Shown: positions 37,406-47,369, counted from the first letter of the stretch. The stretch: 64,000 bases of DNA from an uncultured Fibrobacter sp. (GCA_946183925.1 CAMHDS010000002.1:16481-80480); one strand, 5' to 3'. The notes: generated from the letters alone by a model not told the origin. Made by a program: numbers and translations.

Positions 37406-38164
37406 ATGCGAAAACTGAGTCTTGGACTTTCTTTTGCCGCTATGGCGGTGCTTGTTGCCTGTGGTGACGACAATAGCTCGATTGCTAACGACTTGGACGA
37501 ATTGTCAAGTTCCAGTGAGAATGACGTGAACGACGTGGTTACCGGTACATTTACCGACCCCCGTGACGGGCAAACCTACAGAACGGTCAAGATAGGGAAC
37601 CAGACTTGGATGGCAGAGAACCTGAACTATCGATACCTTGGACCCACCGATGACTTAGATTCTTCCAGTTTCTGCTACGATGACGACCCTGCCAACTGCG
37701 ACACCTATGGTCGCCTGTACCTGTGGAGTGCGGCCATGGACAGTGCGGGAATCATCGAGGGAAATACGGCCAACGGCTGCGGCTATAATTCGGAATGTTC
37801 TCCCAGCGGAAATGTGCGGGGCGTATGCCCCCAGGACTGGCACCTGCCAAGCAACTGGGACGAATTTGAAACACTGTTTGAGGCTGTCGGCGGACAAGAA
37901 GTAGCGGGTGCCATGCTCAAGTCTACGTCCGGCTGGAATAGTAATGGCGACGGTACGGATGCTTATGGCTTTTCCGCTTTCCCTGCGGGCGCCCGCAACA
38001 TCGATAGCGGCTTCCGCAATTTGGGCAACAATGTCACCTTCTGGAGCTCCACTGAGATCGGTGGCAACGTGTACAGCATGTATCTGAACTACAGCTACGA
38101 GCGTGCATTCCTGGAGGACGACGGCAAGGACTTCGCGCTATCTGTCCGTTGCCTTAAAGACTAG
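37406..38164 (+). CDS. FISUMP-domain lipoprotein
   Basis: Lipobox VLVACGDDNSS; FTDPRDGQTYRTVKIGNQTWMAENLNY...CPQDWHLPSNWDEFETL...LSVRCLKD. Confidence 0.88.
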   Translation: MRKLSLGLSFAAMAVLVACGDDNSSIANDLDELSSSSENDVNDVVTGTFTDPRDGQTYRTVKIGNQTWMAENLNYRYLGPTDDLDSSSFCYDDDPANCDTYGRLYLWSAAMDSAGIIEGNTANGCGYNSECSPSGNVRGVCPQDWHLPSNWDEFETLFEAVGGQEVAGAMLKSTSGWNSNGDGTDAYGFSAFPAGARNIDSGFRNLGNNVTFWSSTEIGGNVYSMYLNYSYERAFLEDDGKDFALSVRCLKD

Positions 38165-38254
38165 GTTGTAGGGGCTTGGATCTCTCAAAACTCACAACCC
38201 ACAACTCACAACCCACAACCCACAACCCACAACTCTTTTTCTACATTTGCCCTC

Positions 38255-39433
38255 ATGATTAGCATTACCAAGCTGTTGATGGATGTGCCGAATTTCGGCG
38301 ACACGCTTCGCTATACGCCTCATGCCCACAAGTCACAGAATGGCGTGAGCGAGGGCCGTGGCCCGGTGGTGGTCTGGAACTGCACCAAGACCTGCAACCT
38401 GAACTGCGTCCACTGTTACGCCCGTTCCGAAGCCATCAAGTATCAGAACGAACTGACTCACGAAGAAGGCCTTGCCCTCATCGACCAGCTTGCCGATTTC
38501 AACGTTCCCGTCATCTTGTTCAGCGGCGGCGAACCTCTGTTGCGTCCGGACTTTTTCGAACTGGCGAATTATGCCGCCGGCAAGGGAATCCGCCCAACCA
38601 TCAGCACCAACGGCACCCGCATCGACGAAGACGTGGCAAAGCGCCTGAAGGACATGGGCGTAGGGTACGTGGGCATCAGCCTGGACGGCTGTGAAGCCAC
38701 TCACGACAAGTTCCGCGGTAAGCCGGGAGCATACCAGATGGCGCTCCGGGGCATCCGCAACTGCGTGGCCACGGGGCAAAAGGTGGGGCTTCGCTTTACC
38801 ATCACCCGTGACAATTTCCAGGACCTGGATTCCATCTTCGATTTGCTGGAACAGGAAAATATTGATCGGGTGTGCTTCTACCACCTTGTCTACAGCGGTC
38901 GTGGCTCTGCCATGGTGGAGCGGGACCTGAGCCACGAAGAGAGCCGCCAGGTCATGGACCTGATTATCAGGCGTACCCTGGATTTCAAGGCCCGGGGCAT
39001 CAACAAGGAAATTCTCACCGTAGATAACCACGCCGACGCCGTCTACCTATACCTCAAGATGAAGGAAAAAGACCCCGTCCTCGGGGAACGCGTGCTGAAA
39101 CTCATCCAGAGCAACGGCGGGAACCGTAGCGGCATGGCCTTCGGAAACATCGACAGTGTAGGGAATGTCCACCCCGACCAGTTCACCCAGTACATCTCCC
39201 TGGGGAACGTGCGGGAACGCCCCTTCGGTGAAATCTGGACCGACCTGAGCAACCCCATCATGGCGGGCCTCAAGGACCGCAAGCCCCTTCTGAAGGGCCG
39301 CTGCCCCAAGTGCGCCTATCTGAACCTGTGCAACGGTAACTTCCGCACCCGCGCCGAGGCCGTGACCGGCGACTTCTGGGCCGAAGACCCTGCCTGCTAC
39401 CTGACGGACGAAGAGATTGGGGTTAGGGTCTAG
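38255..39433 (+). CDS. Radical SAM/SPASM protein of the NirJ/AhbC-AhbD (heme d1/alternative heme) type
   Basis: VVVWNCTKTCNLNCVHCYARSE; SGGEPLLRPDFFEL; C-terminal CPKCAYLNLCNGNFRTRAEAVTGDFWAEDPACYLTDEEIG. Confidence 0.82.
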   Translation: MISITKLLMDVPNFGDTLRYTPHAHKSQNGVSEGRGPVVVWNCTKTCNLNCVHCYARSEAIKYQNELTHEEGLALIDQLADFNVPVILFSGGEPLLRPDFFELANYAAGKGIRPTISTNGTRIDEDVAKRLKDMGVGYVGISLDGCEATHDKFRGKPGAYQMALRGIRNCVATGQKVGLRFTITRDNFQDLDSIFDLLEQENIDRVCFYHLVYSGRGSAMVERDLSHEESRQVMDLIIRRTLDFKARGINKEILTVDNHADAVYLYLKMKEKDPVLGERVLKLIQSNGGNRSGMAFGNIDSVGNVHPDQFTQYISLGNVRERPFGEIWTDLSNPIMAGLKDRKPLLKGRCPKCAYLNLCNGNFRTRAEAVTGDFWAEDPACYLTDEEIGVRV

Positions 39434-39473
39434 GGGTTAGGATCTAGGGGCTAGAATTTAGGGATTAGGGAAA
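39423..39473. repeat. Dispersed CTAGGGGTTAGGAT-type repeat overlapping stop codon of 38255 gene
   Basis: ggttagggtctaggggttaggatctaggggctagaatttagggattaggg. Confidence 0.8.
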
Positions 39474-39533
39474 AGAACCTTTTTTCATAATAATTATTGG
39501 CTTTTTTCCTCTGGATAAAGTATATTCTATGCC

Positions 39534-40550
39534 ATGAATGGCGAAGAATTGAAAATTTCCGAAAAGATTAAGGGCTATCTCGGCTCCCATGGCTATGCCG
39601 ACGACTTTTCTGTAGAATCCATTGCGGGGGCTGGTTCGGGCCGCCGCTACTACCGGATTTCTTCTGGCGAGCGTTCCTCCGTGCTGCAGGTGTCCGCCGA
39701 AGTAAACGACGATTTCAAGAAGTTCGTGGAATATTCCCAGGTGTTCAAGGCAGAAGGCCTTCCGGTACCGAAGCTCTTCTGCGTAGATGAAAGTTCCGCC
39801 CAGATTCTGCAAGAGGATTTGGGAAACCGTCGCCTTCTGGACGACGTGTCTCCCGACAAGCCCCAGTCCGGCAGTGTCCGCATTCTCTACCCCGAGGTAA
39901 TAGAGGCCTTGATTCACTGGCAGAACGCGTCCCAGTCTCTGTTCAGTTCCCACACGGACCTGTGGCTTCGCCGCTTTGACTTTGCCGCCCTCAAGTGGGA
40001 AACGGATTACTTCACCGATAATTACCTGAAGGTCCACTGCGGAATCGACGACATTCCCGACTACGTCCGTAATTTCTATTCCCTCCTGGCGGTTTCCGTA
40101 GATGCCCAGACCAAGGTGCTGATGCACCGGGATTTCCAGAGCCAGAACATCATGATCCGCCCCAATTCCGAAATCGTGTTCGTGGATTACCAGGGGGCGC
40201 GCCGCGGCTCCATGTTCTACGACATCGCGTCCCTCCTTTGGGACCCCTACGTGGGTCTGCCGTTGGACATGGTGAAGGACTTCTTTGAATACTGGCGGTT
40301 CCAGTACAAGGGCGCAAAGATTTACACCAAGGAAGATGCCTGGGAAAGCTTTATCCATGCAAGCCTCCAGCGCGTGATGCAGGCCCTGGGTGCCTATTGC
40401 TTCCTATCCAAGACCAAGGGTATCCAGAAGTTCGAGCAGTATATTGAGCCGGGCAAGAAGCAGCTGCGTTCTGTTTTCTCGGAATTCCGAAACATCGCCA
40501 AGGCCACGGATTCCCAGGTGTTCTCCTTTATGGAGCGAGCTCTCCTTTGA
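39534..40550 (+). CDS. Phosphotransferase (APH/choline-kinase fold; AmgK-like sugar kinase)
   Basis: VLMHRDFQSQNIMIRPNSEIVFVDYQGARRGSMFYDIASLLWDPY. Confidence 0.8.
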   Translation: MNGEELKISEKIKGYLGSHGYADDFSVESIAGAGSGRRYYRISSGERSSVLQVSAEVNDDFKKFVEYSQVFKAEGLPVPKLFCVDESSAQILQEDLGNRRLLDDVSPDKPQSGSVRILYPEVIEALIHWQNASQSLFSSHTDLWLRRFDFAALKWETDYFTDNYLKVHCGIDDIPDYVRNFYSLLAVSVDAQTKVLMHRDFQSQNIMIRPNSEIVFVDYQGARRGSMFYDIASLLWDPYVGLPLDMVKDFFEYWRFQYKGAKIYTKEDAWESFIHASLQRVMQALGAYCFLSKTKGIQKFEQYIEPGKKQLRSVFSEFRNIAKATDSQVFSFMERALL

Positions 40551-40975
40551 GTTCTCTGATTCCCGCTTATACGCAAGTTTATAAGGAACCGGTTGCTTTT
40601 CAGAAAGCGCTGGGCTTTGCCTTTGAGGGGCTTGTAAAAGCGGACGTTCCTTTTGATGCCCTGCCTGCGTGGAAAGCCGTCGAAAAGCGGATAGGGGAGG
40701 GAATCTACATGGGGTCTGGCCTTCTGTTGCCCCATACGAGAATCTCGGGACTTGAATCGCCCCTGATGGCCTTTGCCGTCGCTCCCGAAATCCAGGGCGT
40801 TTCTACTCCCCGGGGAGAAACGGCTCAGTTCTTGTGCCTGCTCTTGTCCCCGGCGGAATCGGCTACGGCTCATACGGTGGCCATTGCCGGAGTGGCAAAG
40901 CTTTTGCTTGATCCGGAGTGGAAAGCGAAGGCCCTTGCCTGTGCCGATGGGGCCGCCCTGAAAGAATTGTTTTAG
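40547..40975 (+). CDS. PTS EIIA (fructose/nitrogen-type) domain protein
   Basis: KRIGEGIYMGSGLLLPHTRISGLESPLMAFAVAPEIQG (conserved His context); TTG start overlapping upstream stop. Confidence 0.65.
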   Translation: MSSLIPAYTQVYKEPVAFQKALGFAFEGLVKADVPFDALPAWKAVEKRIGEGIYMGSGLLLPHTRISGLESPLMAFAVAPEIQGVSTPRGETAQFLCLLLSPAESATAHTVAIAGVAKLLLDPEWKAKALACADGAALKELF

Positions 40976-41011
40976 GGCAAATTTTTGTCAAGACATCCCT
41001 GAAAAAAAATA

Positions 41012-41020
41012 TGTTGATAA
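41012..41020. promoter_or_regulatory. Candidate DnaA box (TGTTGATAA, one mismatch)
   Basis: Compared with consensus TGTGGATAA. Confidence 0.5.
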
Positions 41021-41238
41021 CTTGTGAAAACCATAGGGATGTGGTTTTGATTATCAAGGGTGTAAAAAGGGTGTTTTTCGGAGAGAAACGGACATAGACG
41101 GGGCATAACAGAAAATTGCCCTTTTTAAGCGGAAAACGGCGGTTTTTGAAAAAATTTCAGCGAAAAATCTCTTTTTCGTATGTTTTATTTAATTTTGGTG
41201 AACGATTTTGTTTGACCCTCTTTTTGTGTTTGGAAAAC

Positions 41239-41247
41239 TGTGGATAA
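41239..41247. promoter_or_regulatory. Consensus DnaA box TGTGGATAA over the dnaA GTG start
   Basis: aaaacTGTGGATAAcattgc; GTG at 41240. Confidence 0.7.
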
Positions 41248-42730
41248 CATTGCTTATTTATTAGATGAAAACAGCTCCCCCTGGGCGCGGGCCATGGCCC
41301 TTGTCCGCGAGGAATGCTCCGAGTTTGGCGCCGCCTTTTTTGATGCCGTTGGTTTTGATGGATTTTGTGAAGGTTATGTCTGTTTGACTGTTCCCGATAG
41401 CTTCAGGGAGACTTGGCTCAACAGTCATTACGGTGCCCTGCTCCGCAAGACTTTTGCCTCTGTATACGGTAGCGACTTTGTGGATTACAAGGTCCGCGTG
41501 TTGAATGAAGCCACTGCCGATGCTACCCCTTCAGTAGCTGCGGCTCAGATTTCAAGAGAAGTAGAGCGTCGAATCCTCGCTTCCAAGGCTCGTGCATCTG
41601 CACAGCAGTCTGCCCAGAAGACAAAAGAACATCTTAAGTTGTACGAAAAGTACACCTTTGATAACTTTGTCGAAGGGGAGTGCAACTTTACGGCTCTCAA
41701 GGCTTGTCAGACCATAGTGGAGCATCCAGGTGATGCGGCCATGAATTTGCTTCTGGTTTATGGGGCTCCGGGCCTTGGCAAGACCCACCTGCTCCAGTCC
41801 ATTGCTGCAAGCCTTCAGAAGACTCGTCCGGAACTTAGAATCCTTTACCGTCAGGCTTATGATTTTTTGCGGGATTATTCGGCCATAGGCGATGCCGCCA
41901 AGGCAAAGGATTGGGGAAAGGTAAACGAGCTCAAGCAAAAATTTTCGGACATTTACGAGCATTGTGATGTTCTTTTGCTTGATGACATTCAGCTTCTGAA
42001 GAACGGCCTCAAGAGCCAGGAACGCCTGTCCATGCTCATCAAGTACATGAGCCGCATGGGCCGCCAGGTGGTGCTTAGCTGCGACTGCCATCCGTCCAAG
42101 TTCAAGAAGCTTTCGGCAGGCGAAAAACCCGAGAAGAATTCCCTGTCTCACGAACTGACGGCGGACCTGCTGAACCCGCTGGAAAACTGTGTGGGCGTAG
42201 GGCTTGCAGAACCGGACTTCAACACCCGTATGGCCCTTATCCGCAAGATGTCCGAGGGTATTCCCTTTGTAGAATCCGACCGTGAAGAGATTTGTCGCTA
42301 CTTGGCTATCCAGCCCAGGGCGAATGTTCGCATTATCGAAGGCCTCATGAATTGGCTTCGGGCCATGCATGTGCTCAATAACGTGGAACTGAACCTTGCC
42401 AATGTGAAGCGGATGCATTCGGCGCCTAAGTCCGGTGCGAACACCGTCCTTACGGTGGATAACATCCTGGAGTCCGTTGCCGCCGAGTTTTCCGTTGAGC
42501 CTAGGGTGCTCTACTCCAAGCGGCAAGACGCCGGGGCGTCTATCCCGCGGAAGGTGGCCATGTACCTGTGTCGGGAATTTACGACGGAATCCCTCAAGAA
42601 CATCGGTGAGGCTTTCCACAGGGATTATTCTACGGTGATTTCGTCCATCAATTCCATCGTGGAACAGCTCTCCAAGGATGCAGGCCTCAAGCGCCGCGTC
42701 GAGGACATCCGTTACCTGCTGGAAAGCTGA
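41240..42730 (+). CDS. dnaA: Chromosomal replication initiator protein DnaA
   Basis: Walker A YGAPGLGKTHLLQS, Walker B VLLLDDIQLL, C-terminal ASIPRKVAMYLCREFTTESLKNIGEAFHRDYSTVISSI; GTG start. Confidence 0.9.
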   Translation: MDNIAYLLDENSSPWARAMALVREECSEFGAAFFDAVGFDGFCEGYVCLTVPDSFRETWLNSHYGALLRKTFASVYGSDFVDYKVRVLNEATADATPSVAAAQISREVERRILASKARASAQQSAQKTKEHLKLYEKYTFDNFVEGECNFTALKACQTIVEHPGDAAMNLLLVYGAPGLGKTHLLQSIAASLQKTRPELRILYRQAYDFLRDYSAIGDAAKAKDWGKVNELKQKFSDIYEHCDVLLLDDIQLLKNGLKSQERLSMLIKYMSRMGRQVVLSCDCHPSKFKKLSAGEKPEKNSLSHELTADLLNPLENCVGVGLAEPDFNTRMALIRKMSEGIPFVESDREEICRYLAIQPRANVRIIEGLMNWLRAMHVLNNVELNLANVKRMHSAPKSGANTVLTVDNILESVAAEFSVEPRVLYSKRQDAGASIPRKVAMYLCREFTTESLKNIGEAFHRDYSTVISSINSIVEQLSKDAGLKRRVEDIRYLLES

Positions 42731-42765
42731 TTTTTGTCGTTTTTGGCTTTTTTTCGGCTTGTTTT

Positions 42766-42791
42766 AAGGGAGCGACGCCCTCCCTTTTTTG
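42766..42791 (+). terminator. Rho-independent terminator after dnaA
   Basis: aagggag-cgacgcc-ctccctttttt. Confidence 0.75.
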
Positions 42792-42827
42792 TTTAGTGTT
42801 TATCTTTATGCAAAAAGTGAGGTTTTT

Positions 42828-44015
42828 ATGAAGAAATCTTTTTTGTTGGCTGGCGGTTTTGCCTTGGCCCTTTTCTTCGCCGCTTGTGGCGATGACAGCA
42901 GTTCCGGTAATGATGTGGATCAGGAGACGGACGAATCCTCTTCTAGCGTGGAGGATTCAACGGACGTGTCTTCGTCTTCTGCGGAATACAAGGACCCGAG
43001 TTGGCCCGAAGGGGCGAGAGCTGCAACGCTGGATGATTTGAAAAAATACTACCTCGTAAAGATCAAGGGCGAAACATTCCATTTGGGCACCGGCTCCAAG
43101 AACGGCATGTTCTCCCTTTGGGGAATTGACGAATCTAACGGCAACCCTCATTTGGCCCTGCTGTTGATTATGTCCGATTTTAAGGATGGCATTATCAAGA
43201 TGGGATCTTCCAATACCATGGATCCCCTGGTCTTAGACGAAAAAATCGCTACCAACAAGATCCTGAAAGATATTATGAAGTCCTCGAAGGATATGGAACT
43301 GTCGTTTATCGTGAACGGCGACAAGCTGATGTATCGTGTGGATAAGGGTGATTTTGCCGAGGCTGAGGTGGAACAGTTGAAGGCTGACCAGTCTTTGGTC
43401 ACCGATGCCGCAAACTTTGAGAAAAAGCGCCTGGCTTGCACAGTTGCTGGCAACGACACGACTCAGGTCTATAGCTTCTACAAGGGCCGTTACATTATGG
43501 AACGTGTCGTAGGCAAGGATACGGTGTCCTGGAATGCCGGCTATGTGGATACCTATAGGGGCTACACCTTCTTTGTGTCCAAGTTTGCCACCGGTGCAGA
43601 CCTGGCCATGATGACCCGCCAGGTTACGGCGTCCATGGATTCGATCCGTGGTAATTCCAAGTGCGTCAAGTCCGATTTCAAGTACTCCGACGTGGACGTG
43701 GCCTCTTTGAAGGGTGACTGGGCTACCTTGGACAAGTCTACCAACACGGATTGGGAATTCAACTTGAAGAAGACCATGGATTATTCCTTGATGGCAGCCT
43801 CCGGTATGAACGAGAACAAGTCCGGAGTCTGGGATGTTTATGGTGACGTGCTGCTCCTGAAGGTCGAAAAGATGCTTAAGGCCGACGAACGCAAGTGCGC
43901 TAGCGCCATCAAGGGGAATGTGACAAGCATCTCCGAAAAGGGCTTCACCTACAATCATTCGGACAAGTGTTCTCCTGCAATGCCTAAGGCATGGGAAGTC
44001 CCTGTTTACGAATAA
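42828..44015 (+). CDS. Lipoprotein, uncharacterised
   Basis: Lipobox LFFAACGDDSSSG with Ser-rich linker. Confidence 0.7.
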   Translation: MKKSFLLAGGFALALFFAACGDDSSSGNDVDQETDESSSSVEDSTDVSSSSAEYKDPSWPEGARAATLDDLKKYYLVKIKGETFHLGTGSKNGMFSLWGIDESNGNPHLALLLIMSDFKDGIIKMGSSNTMDPLVLDEKIATNKILKDIMKSSKDMELSFIVNGDKLMYRVDKGDFAEAEVEQLKADQSLVTDAANFEKKRLACTVAGNDTTQVYSFYKGRYIMERVVGKDTVSWNAGYVDTYRGYTFFVSKFATGADLAMMTRQVTASMDSIRGNSKCVKSDFKYSDVDVASLKGDWATLDKSTNTDWEFNLKKTMDYSLMAASGMNENKSGVWDVYGDVLLLKVEKMLKADERKCASAIKGNVTSISEKGFTYNHSDKCSPAMPKAWEVPVYE

Positions 44016-44031
44016 TAAAGTCCTTTAGGTA

Positions 44032-45603
44032 ATGTTCTTGAAAAACGTTCACCGAATTATTTTTGCGGCGACTCTGTTTACCGCTGGTGTTACCGTTGCA
44101 TGGTCTGCATCTCCCGTGCTCGGGCCAGACCATCACCGTAACCTGAAACTGCTAGAAACGGCACCGCTCCTGTTCGAGTACCACCGCTTGACGACCGGGG
44201 ACATGCCTCAGTCCTTTGCGTACCCTCGTCGGGACACGTCGTTCCAGAAGAACTTTGTGAAGACGGAACGGAATGCGTTGCTCTATTATGACAATGCCTG
44301 CGGTCCTATGATTTCCGGGCACTTTGGAGCGGATTCCCTTAGAGACTTGGATTCTTGCCAGGCTCGTGCGCCCCGTATAGCCCTTGCCACCAGCGTGGTG
44401 GGCGGTATTGACTACCGTGGGGGAGAATCCCTTGGTGATACCATCTGGCCAGGAATTGACGGAGGCATTTACCTGAGGGGCTATGCGGACTCTGTGGACT
44501 TTGTGCTGGACGCCCGCATTTATGATGAATCCCATACAGCGGAAACGCCCGGGTCTTTTGACCGGGAATTCGTAGAGGTCCAGAAAGAAGAGAACAACTC
44601 CGGCGTGGAGTACGCCAGTTATGCCCGCTACCGGACTCATTTCGGTTTCAATTACGATTGGTTGCGCATTGACCTGGGTCGTGACGTGATGCACTGGGGT
44701 CCTGGTTACTACAACAACCTGACCCTGAACCAGTTCGCCCTCCCGTACAATATGCTTGCCATGGACATGCGGTTTGGTCCCTTGCGCGTTATCAGTTTTT
44801 ATGCGGATTTGCGTGTTTATAACAATAGCATGAGCATGAAAAACAAGGACGATACGCGGAACCTATTTGGCCACCGCTATGAACTTGCCGTAGGGAATGC
44901 CACCATTGGTATTAGTGAATTGACGGTGCTCTACGATAACATGAAACCTTGGCTCTTTGTGCCGACGGCGCCCTTGTTCATGGAAAAGGGAAACTATTCT
45001 GAGAACAGCAACAACGGTGCCTTGGCTTTTGATTTGAACTACCGCCTGTTCCAGTTTGCTCGTGTCTATACGGAATTCTTCCTGGACGACATGGAAAGCC
45101 CTGTGAGCCTGGTGAAGAACGATAACATCGAGGCCAAGTGGGCTTGGATGGCGGGTTTGCAGGCGGGTCACGATTTTTATTTTAAAGGACATAAACTGGA
45201 AGTAGGAACCATTGCGGAATACGCCCGCATAGAGCCTTATGTTTACGGACACTTTGAAAAGAACACGGCCCAGATGGCCCATCTGGGTTACCCTCTCGGA
45301 AACCAGGCCGGGCCCAACAGCCGCACGGTGGACTGGAGCGTCTTTGCCCGCCTGGATGGCCATATCTTTGCAGGCATCCGGAACACATGGTTCTGGAAGG
45401 GTACGGATTACGGTAGTGCCATAAACGATACTACGCCTCTTCATAACCACATGAAGATTCATAAGAAGTATCTGGACGGTGCGGAAATGCTATACTCCCT
45501 GACGCCTGCGCTGAGCTACGAAGGACAGTTCGTGAGTTTCTTGGGTGAGGTGACCTTGTTCGATGACAAGAAGGTTTACCTGAGGGCCGGTTTCAAATGG
45601 TAA
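44032..45603 (+). CDS. Wzi-like capsule-assembly/outer-membrane beta-barrel protein
   Basis: Signal peptide; YDWLRIDLGRDVMHWGPGYYNNLTLNQFALPYNML resembles Wzi GR..WGPG motif; C-terminal aromatic KVYLRAGFKW. Confidence 0.6.
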   Translation: MFLKNVHRIIFAATLFTAGVTVAWSASPVLGPDHHRNLKLLETAPLLFEYHRLTTGDMPQSFAYPRRDTSFQKNFVKTERNALLYYDNACGPMISGHFGADSLRDLDSCQARAPRIALATSVVGGIDYRGGESLGDTIWPGIDGGIYLRGYADSVDFVLDARIYDESHTAETPGSFDREFVEVQKEENNSGVEYASYARYRTHFGFNYDWLRIDLGRDVMHWGPGYYNNLTLNQFALPYNMLAMDMRFGPLRVISFYADLRVYNNSMSMKNKDDTRNLFGHRYELAVGNATIGISELTVLYDNMKPWLFVPTAPLFMEKGNYSENSNNGALAFDLNYRLFQFARVYTEFFLDDMESPVSLVKNDNIEAKWAWMAGLQAGHDFYFKGHKLEVGTIAEYARIEPYVYGHFEKNTAQMAHLGYPLGNQAGPNSRTVDWSVFARLDGHIFAGIRNTWFWKGTDYGSAINDTTPLHNHMKIHKKYLDGAEMLYSLTPALSYEGQFVSFLGEVTLFDDKKVYLRAGFKW

Positions 45604-46928
45604 AAAAGCCTGAATTGCTTGCACCGGCGGGGGATTTAACCCGTATGAAATACGCCTTGGCCTACGGAGCCGATGCGGTATATGCTGGACAGCCCGCTTT
45701 TTCTTTGCGGGCTCGCGAAAACGGTTTCAAGAATCTGGATGACTTGGCGGAGGGCGTCGCCTACGTTCACGACCAAGGGAAAAAGTTCTACTTGACCAGT
45801 AACGTGATTCCACGGAACACCAAGGTGGAACCGTTCCAGAAGGCCTTGCTTGCCGCCCTGGAGTTGAAACCCGACGCCTTGATTGTGGCGGACCCTGGTT
45901 TTGTAGGCTGGCTTCGGAAAGTTTCCCCACAGACTGAAGTTCATTTGTCTGTGCAGGCCAACACCACTAACTATTTGACCGCCTCTTTCTGGAAGGATTT
46001 GGGAGTCCGTCGTATCATCTTGAGTCGTGAGCTTCGGTTGTCTGAAATTCTTGAAATCAAGGAAAGAATACCTGACCTGGAGCTGGAGGTCTTTGTCCAC
46101 GGGGCGGTGTGTATGGCCATGTCGGGCCGTTGTATGCTTTCGAACTGGGTGACAAGGCGGGATGCCAACCAGGGGGCTTGTGACAACAGTTGCCGTATGC
46201 CTTACCGCCTATATGCCAACGAAGGCCCGCAGTGCGAAGGTTACAGGGAGCAGGTCGGGGAGTTCTTCTTGCAGCGGACTGACCGGCCGGAGCTTTCGCC
46301 GGTGGCCTTGGACGAAGACACCTGGGGCACTTACTTCATGAGCAGCCGAGACCTGTGTGCCCTGGATGTTGTTCCTGATTTGGTCCATGCTGGGCTGGAC
46401 TCTTTCAAGATAGAGGGCCGTACTCGTTCGGTCTATTACCTAAGCCAGGTGGTGCGGGCTTACCGCATGGCCATCGATGCCTCTGTTAATGCCTTGGAAT
46501 CGGGAGATTCCTCGCCTGTTGATTTGAGAGAGGCTCGTCACGCTTTGGACTTTGTGGACGGTCGTGGGTTCATGCCTGGATTTTTGAAAGGCCCCTTGCC
46601 TCAGAACTATGAATCCACCCATGTGGATGCTCCGTCGGGCTGTGTCTGTGCTCAGATTCTGGACTACGATGCACAGAGCCGTTCTTTCTGCGTGAACGTG
46701 AAGAATCAATTCTCTATGGACGATTCCTTGGAGCTGATGACCCCCGAAGGAATGTCTCTTTGTAAAATCTCGTCGTTGAAAAATTTCAGGGGCGAAGACG
46801 CCGACCGTCTGAATCCTGGCACGGAAGGGCGAGTTTTTGTACAAGATAATGGAAATTGTTCCTTGGAAAATGTAAAATTTGGCTTTTTCGTGAAACGGAC
46901 GGGCCCAAAACCCGAAACAAATACATAA
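45597..46928 (+). CDS. Peptidase U32 family protein (TrhP/YegQ-like)
   Basis: KPELLAPAGDLTRMKYALAYGADAVYAG; VFVHGAVCMAMSGRCMLSNW; NQGACDNSCRMPY; SFKIEGRTRSVYY. Confidence 0.9.
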   Translation: MVKKPELLAPAGDLTRMKYALAYGADAVYAGQPAFSLRARENGFKNLDDLAEGVAYVHDQGKKFYLTSNVIPRNTKVEPFQKALLAALELKPDALIVADPGFVGWLRKVSPQTEVHLSVQANTTNYLTASFWKDLGVRRIILSRELRLSEILEIKERIPDLELEVFVHGAVCMAMSGRCMLSNWVTRRDANQGACDNSCRMPYRLYANEGPQCEGYREQVGEFFLQRTDRPELSPVALDEDTWGTYFMSSRDLCALDVVPDLVHAGLDSFKIEGRTRSVYYLSQVVRAYRMAIDASVNALESGDSSPVDLREARHALDFVDGRGFMPGFLKGPLPQNYESTHVDAPSGCVCAQILDYDAQSRSFCVNVKNQFSMDDSLELMTPEGMSLCKISSLKNFRGEDADRLNPGTEGRVFVQDNGNCSLENVKFGFFVKRTGPKPETNT

Positions 46929-46937
46929 ATTGTTGCC

Positions 46938-47369
46938 ATGGCTGTAGATGAAGCTACAAAGAAACAAGATGCGCTGGAGCTCTATCAGATAGACGATAAA
47001 GCCATCGTGCCCTTTTTTAAGGCCCATCTTGATGAATTGCAGAAGTTTCTACAGGAACACAAAGGCGAAAACCTTTCCTTGTTGGTCAAGCTCAAACAGT
47101 TTATCCGGACCTACCGTTTGCCCTTCAATATGCAGCGCTATATGGAAGTCCAGAGGACTTACATTCAGCAGAGCTTGCAAACGCAGAAGCAGAACCGCCA
47201 AGAGGCCGTGAGCCATTGGATTCAGGAACATGCCTGCAGACACCGCAACCGCATGATACAGCTCCAGTGTCTCTATTTGGAGCGGATAAAGGACAAGTTG
47301 ATTCCCGAAGTCCAGGCCATGCTGGAACGCAGACTTGAAAAACTTCAGGGTGAATCTCAGGAAAAATAA
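46938..47369 (+). CDS. Uncharacterised coiled-coil-like protein
   Basis: 143-aa ORF in co-directional series; no family recognised. Confidence 0.5.
   Translation: MAVDEATKKQDALELYQIDDKAIVPFFKAHLDELQKFLQEHKGENLSLLVKLKQFIRTYRLPFNMQRYMEVQRTYIQQSLQTQKQNRQEAVSHWIQEHACRHRNRMIQLQCLYLERIKDKLIPEVQAMLERRLEKLQGESQEK

Noticed and set aside
42766-42791. Regulatory RNA after dnaA
   Set aside because: Simple stem plus T-tract; an ordinary terminator explains it.
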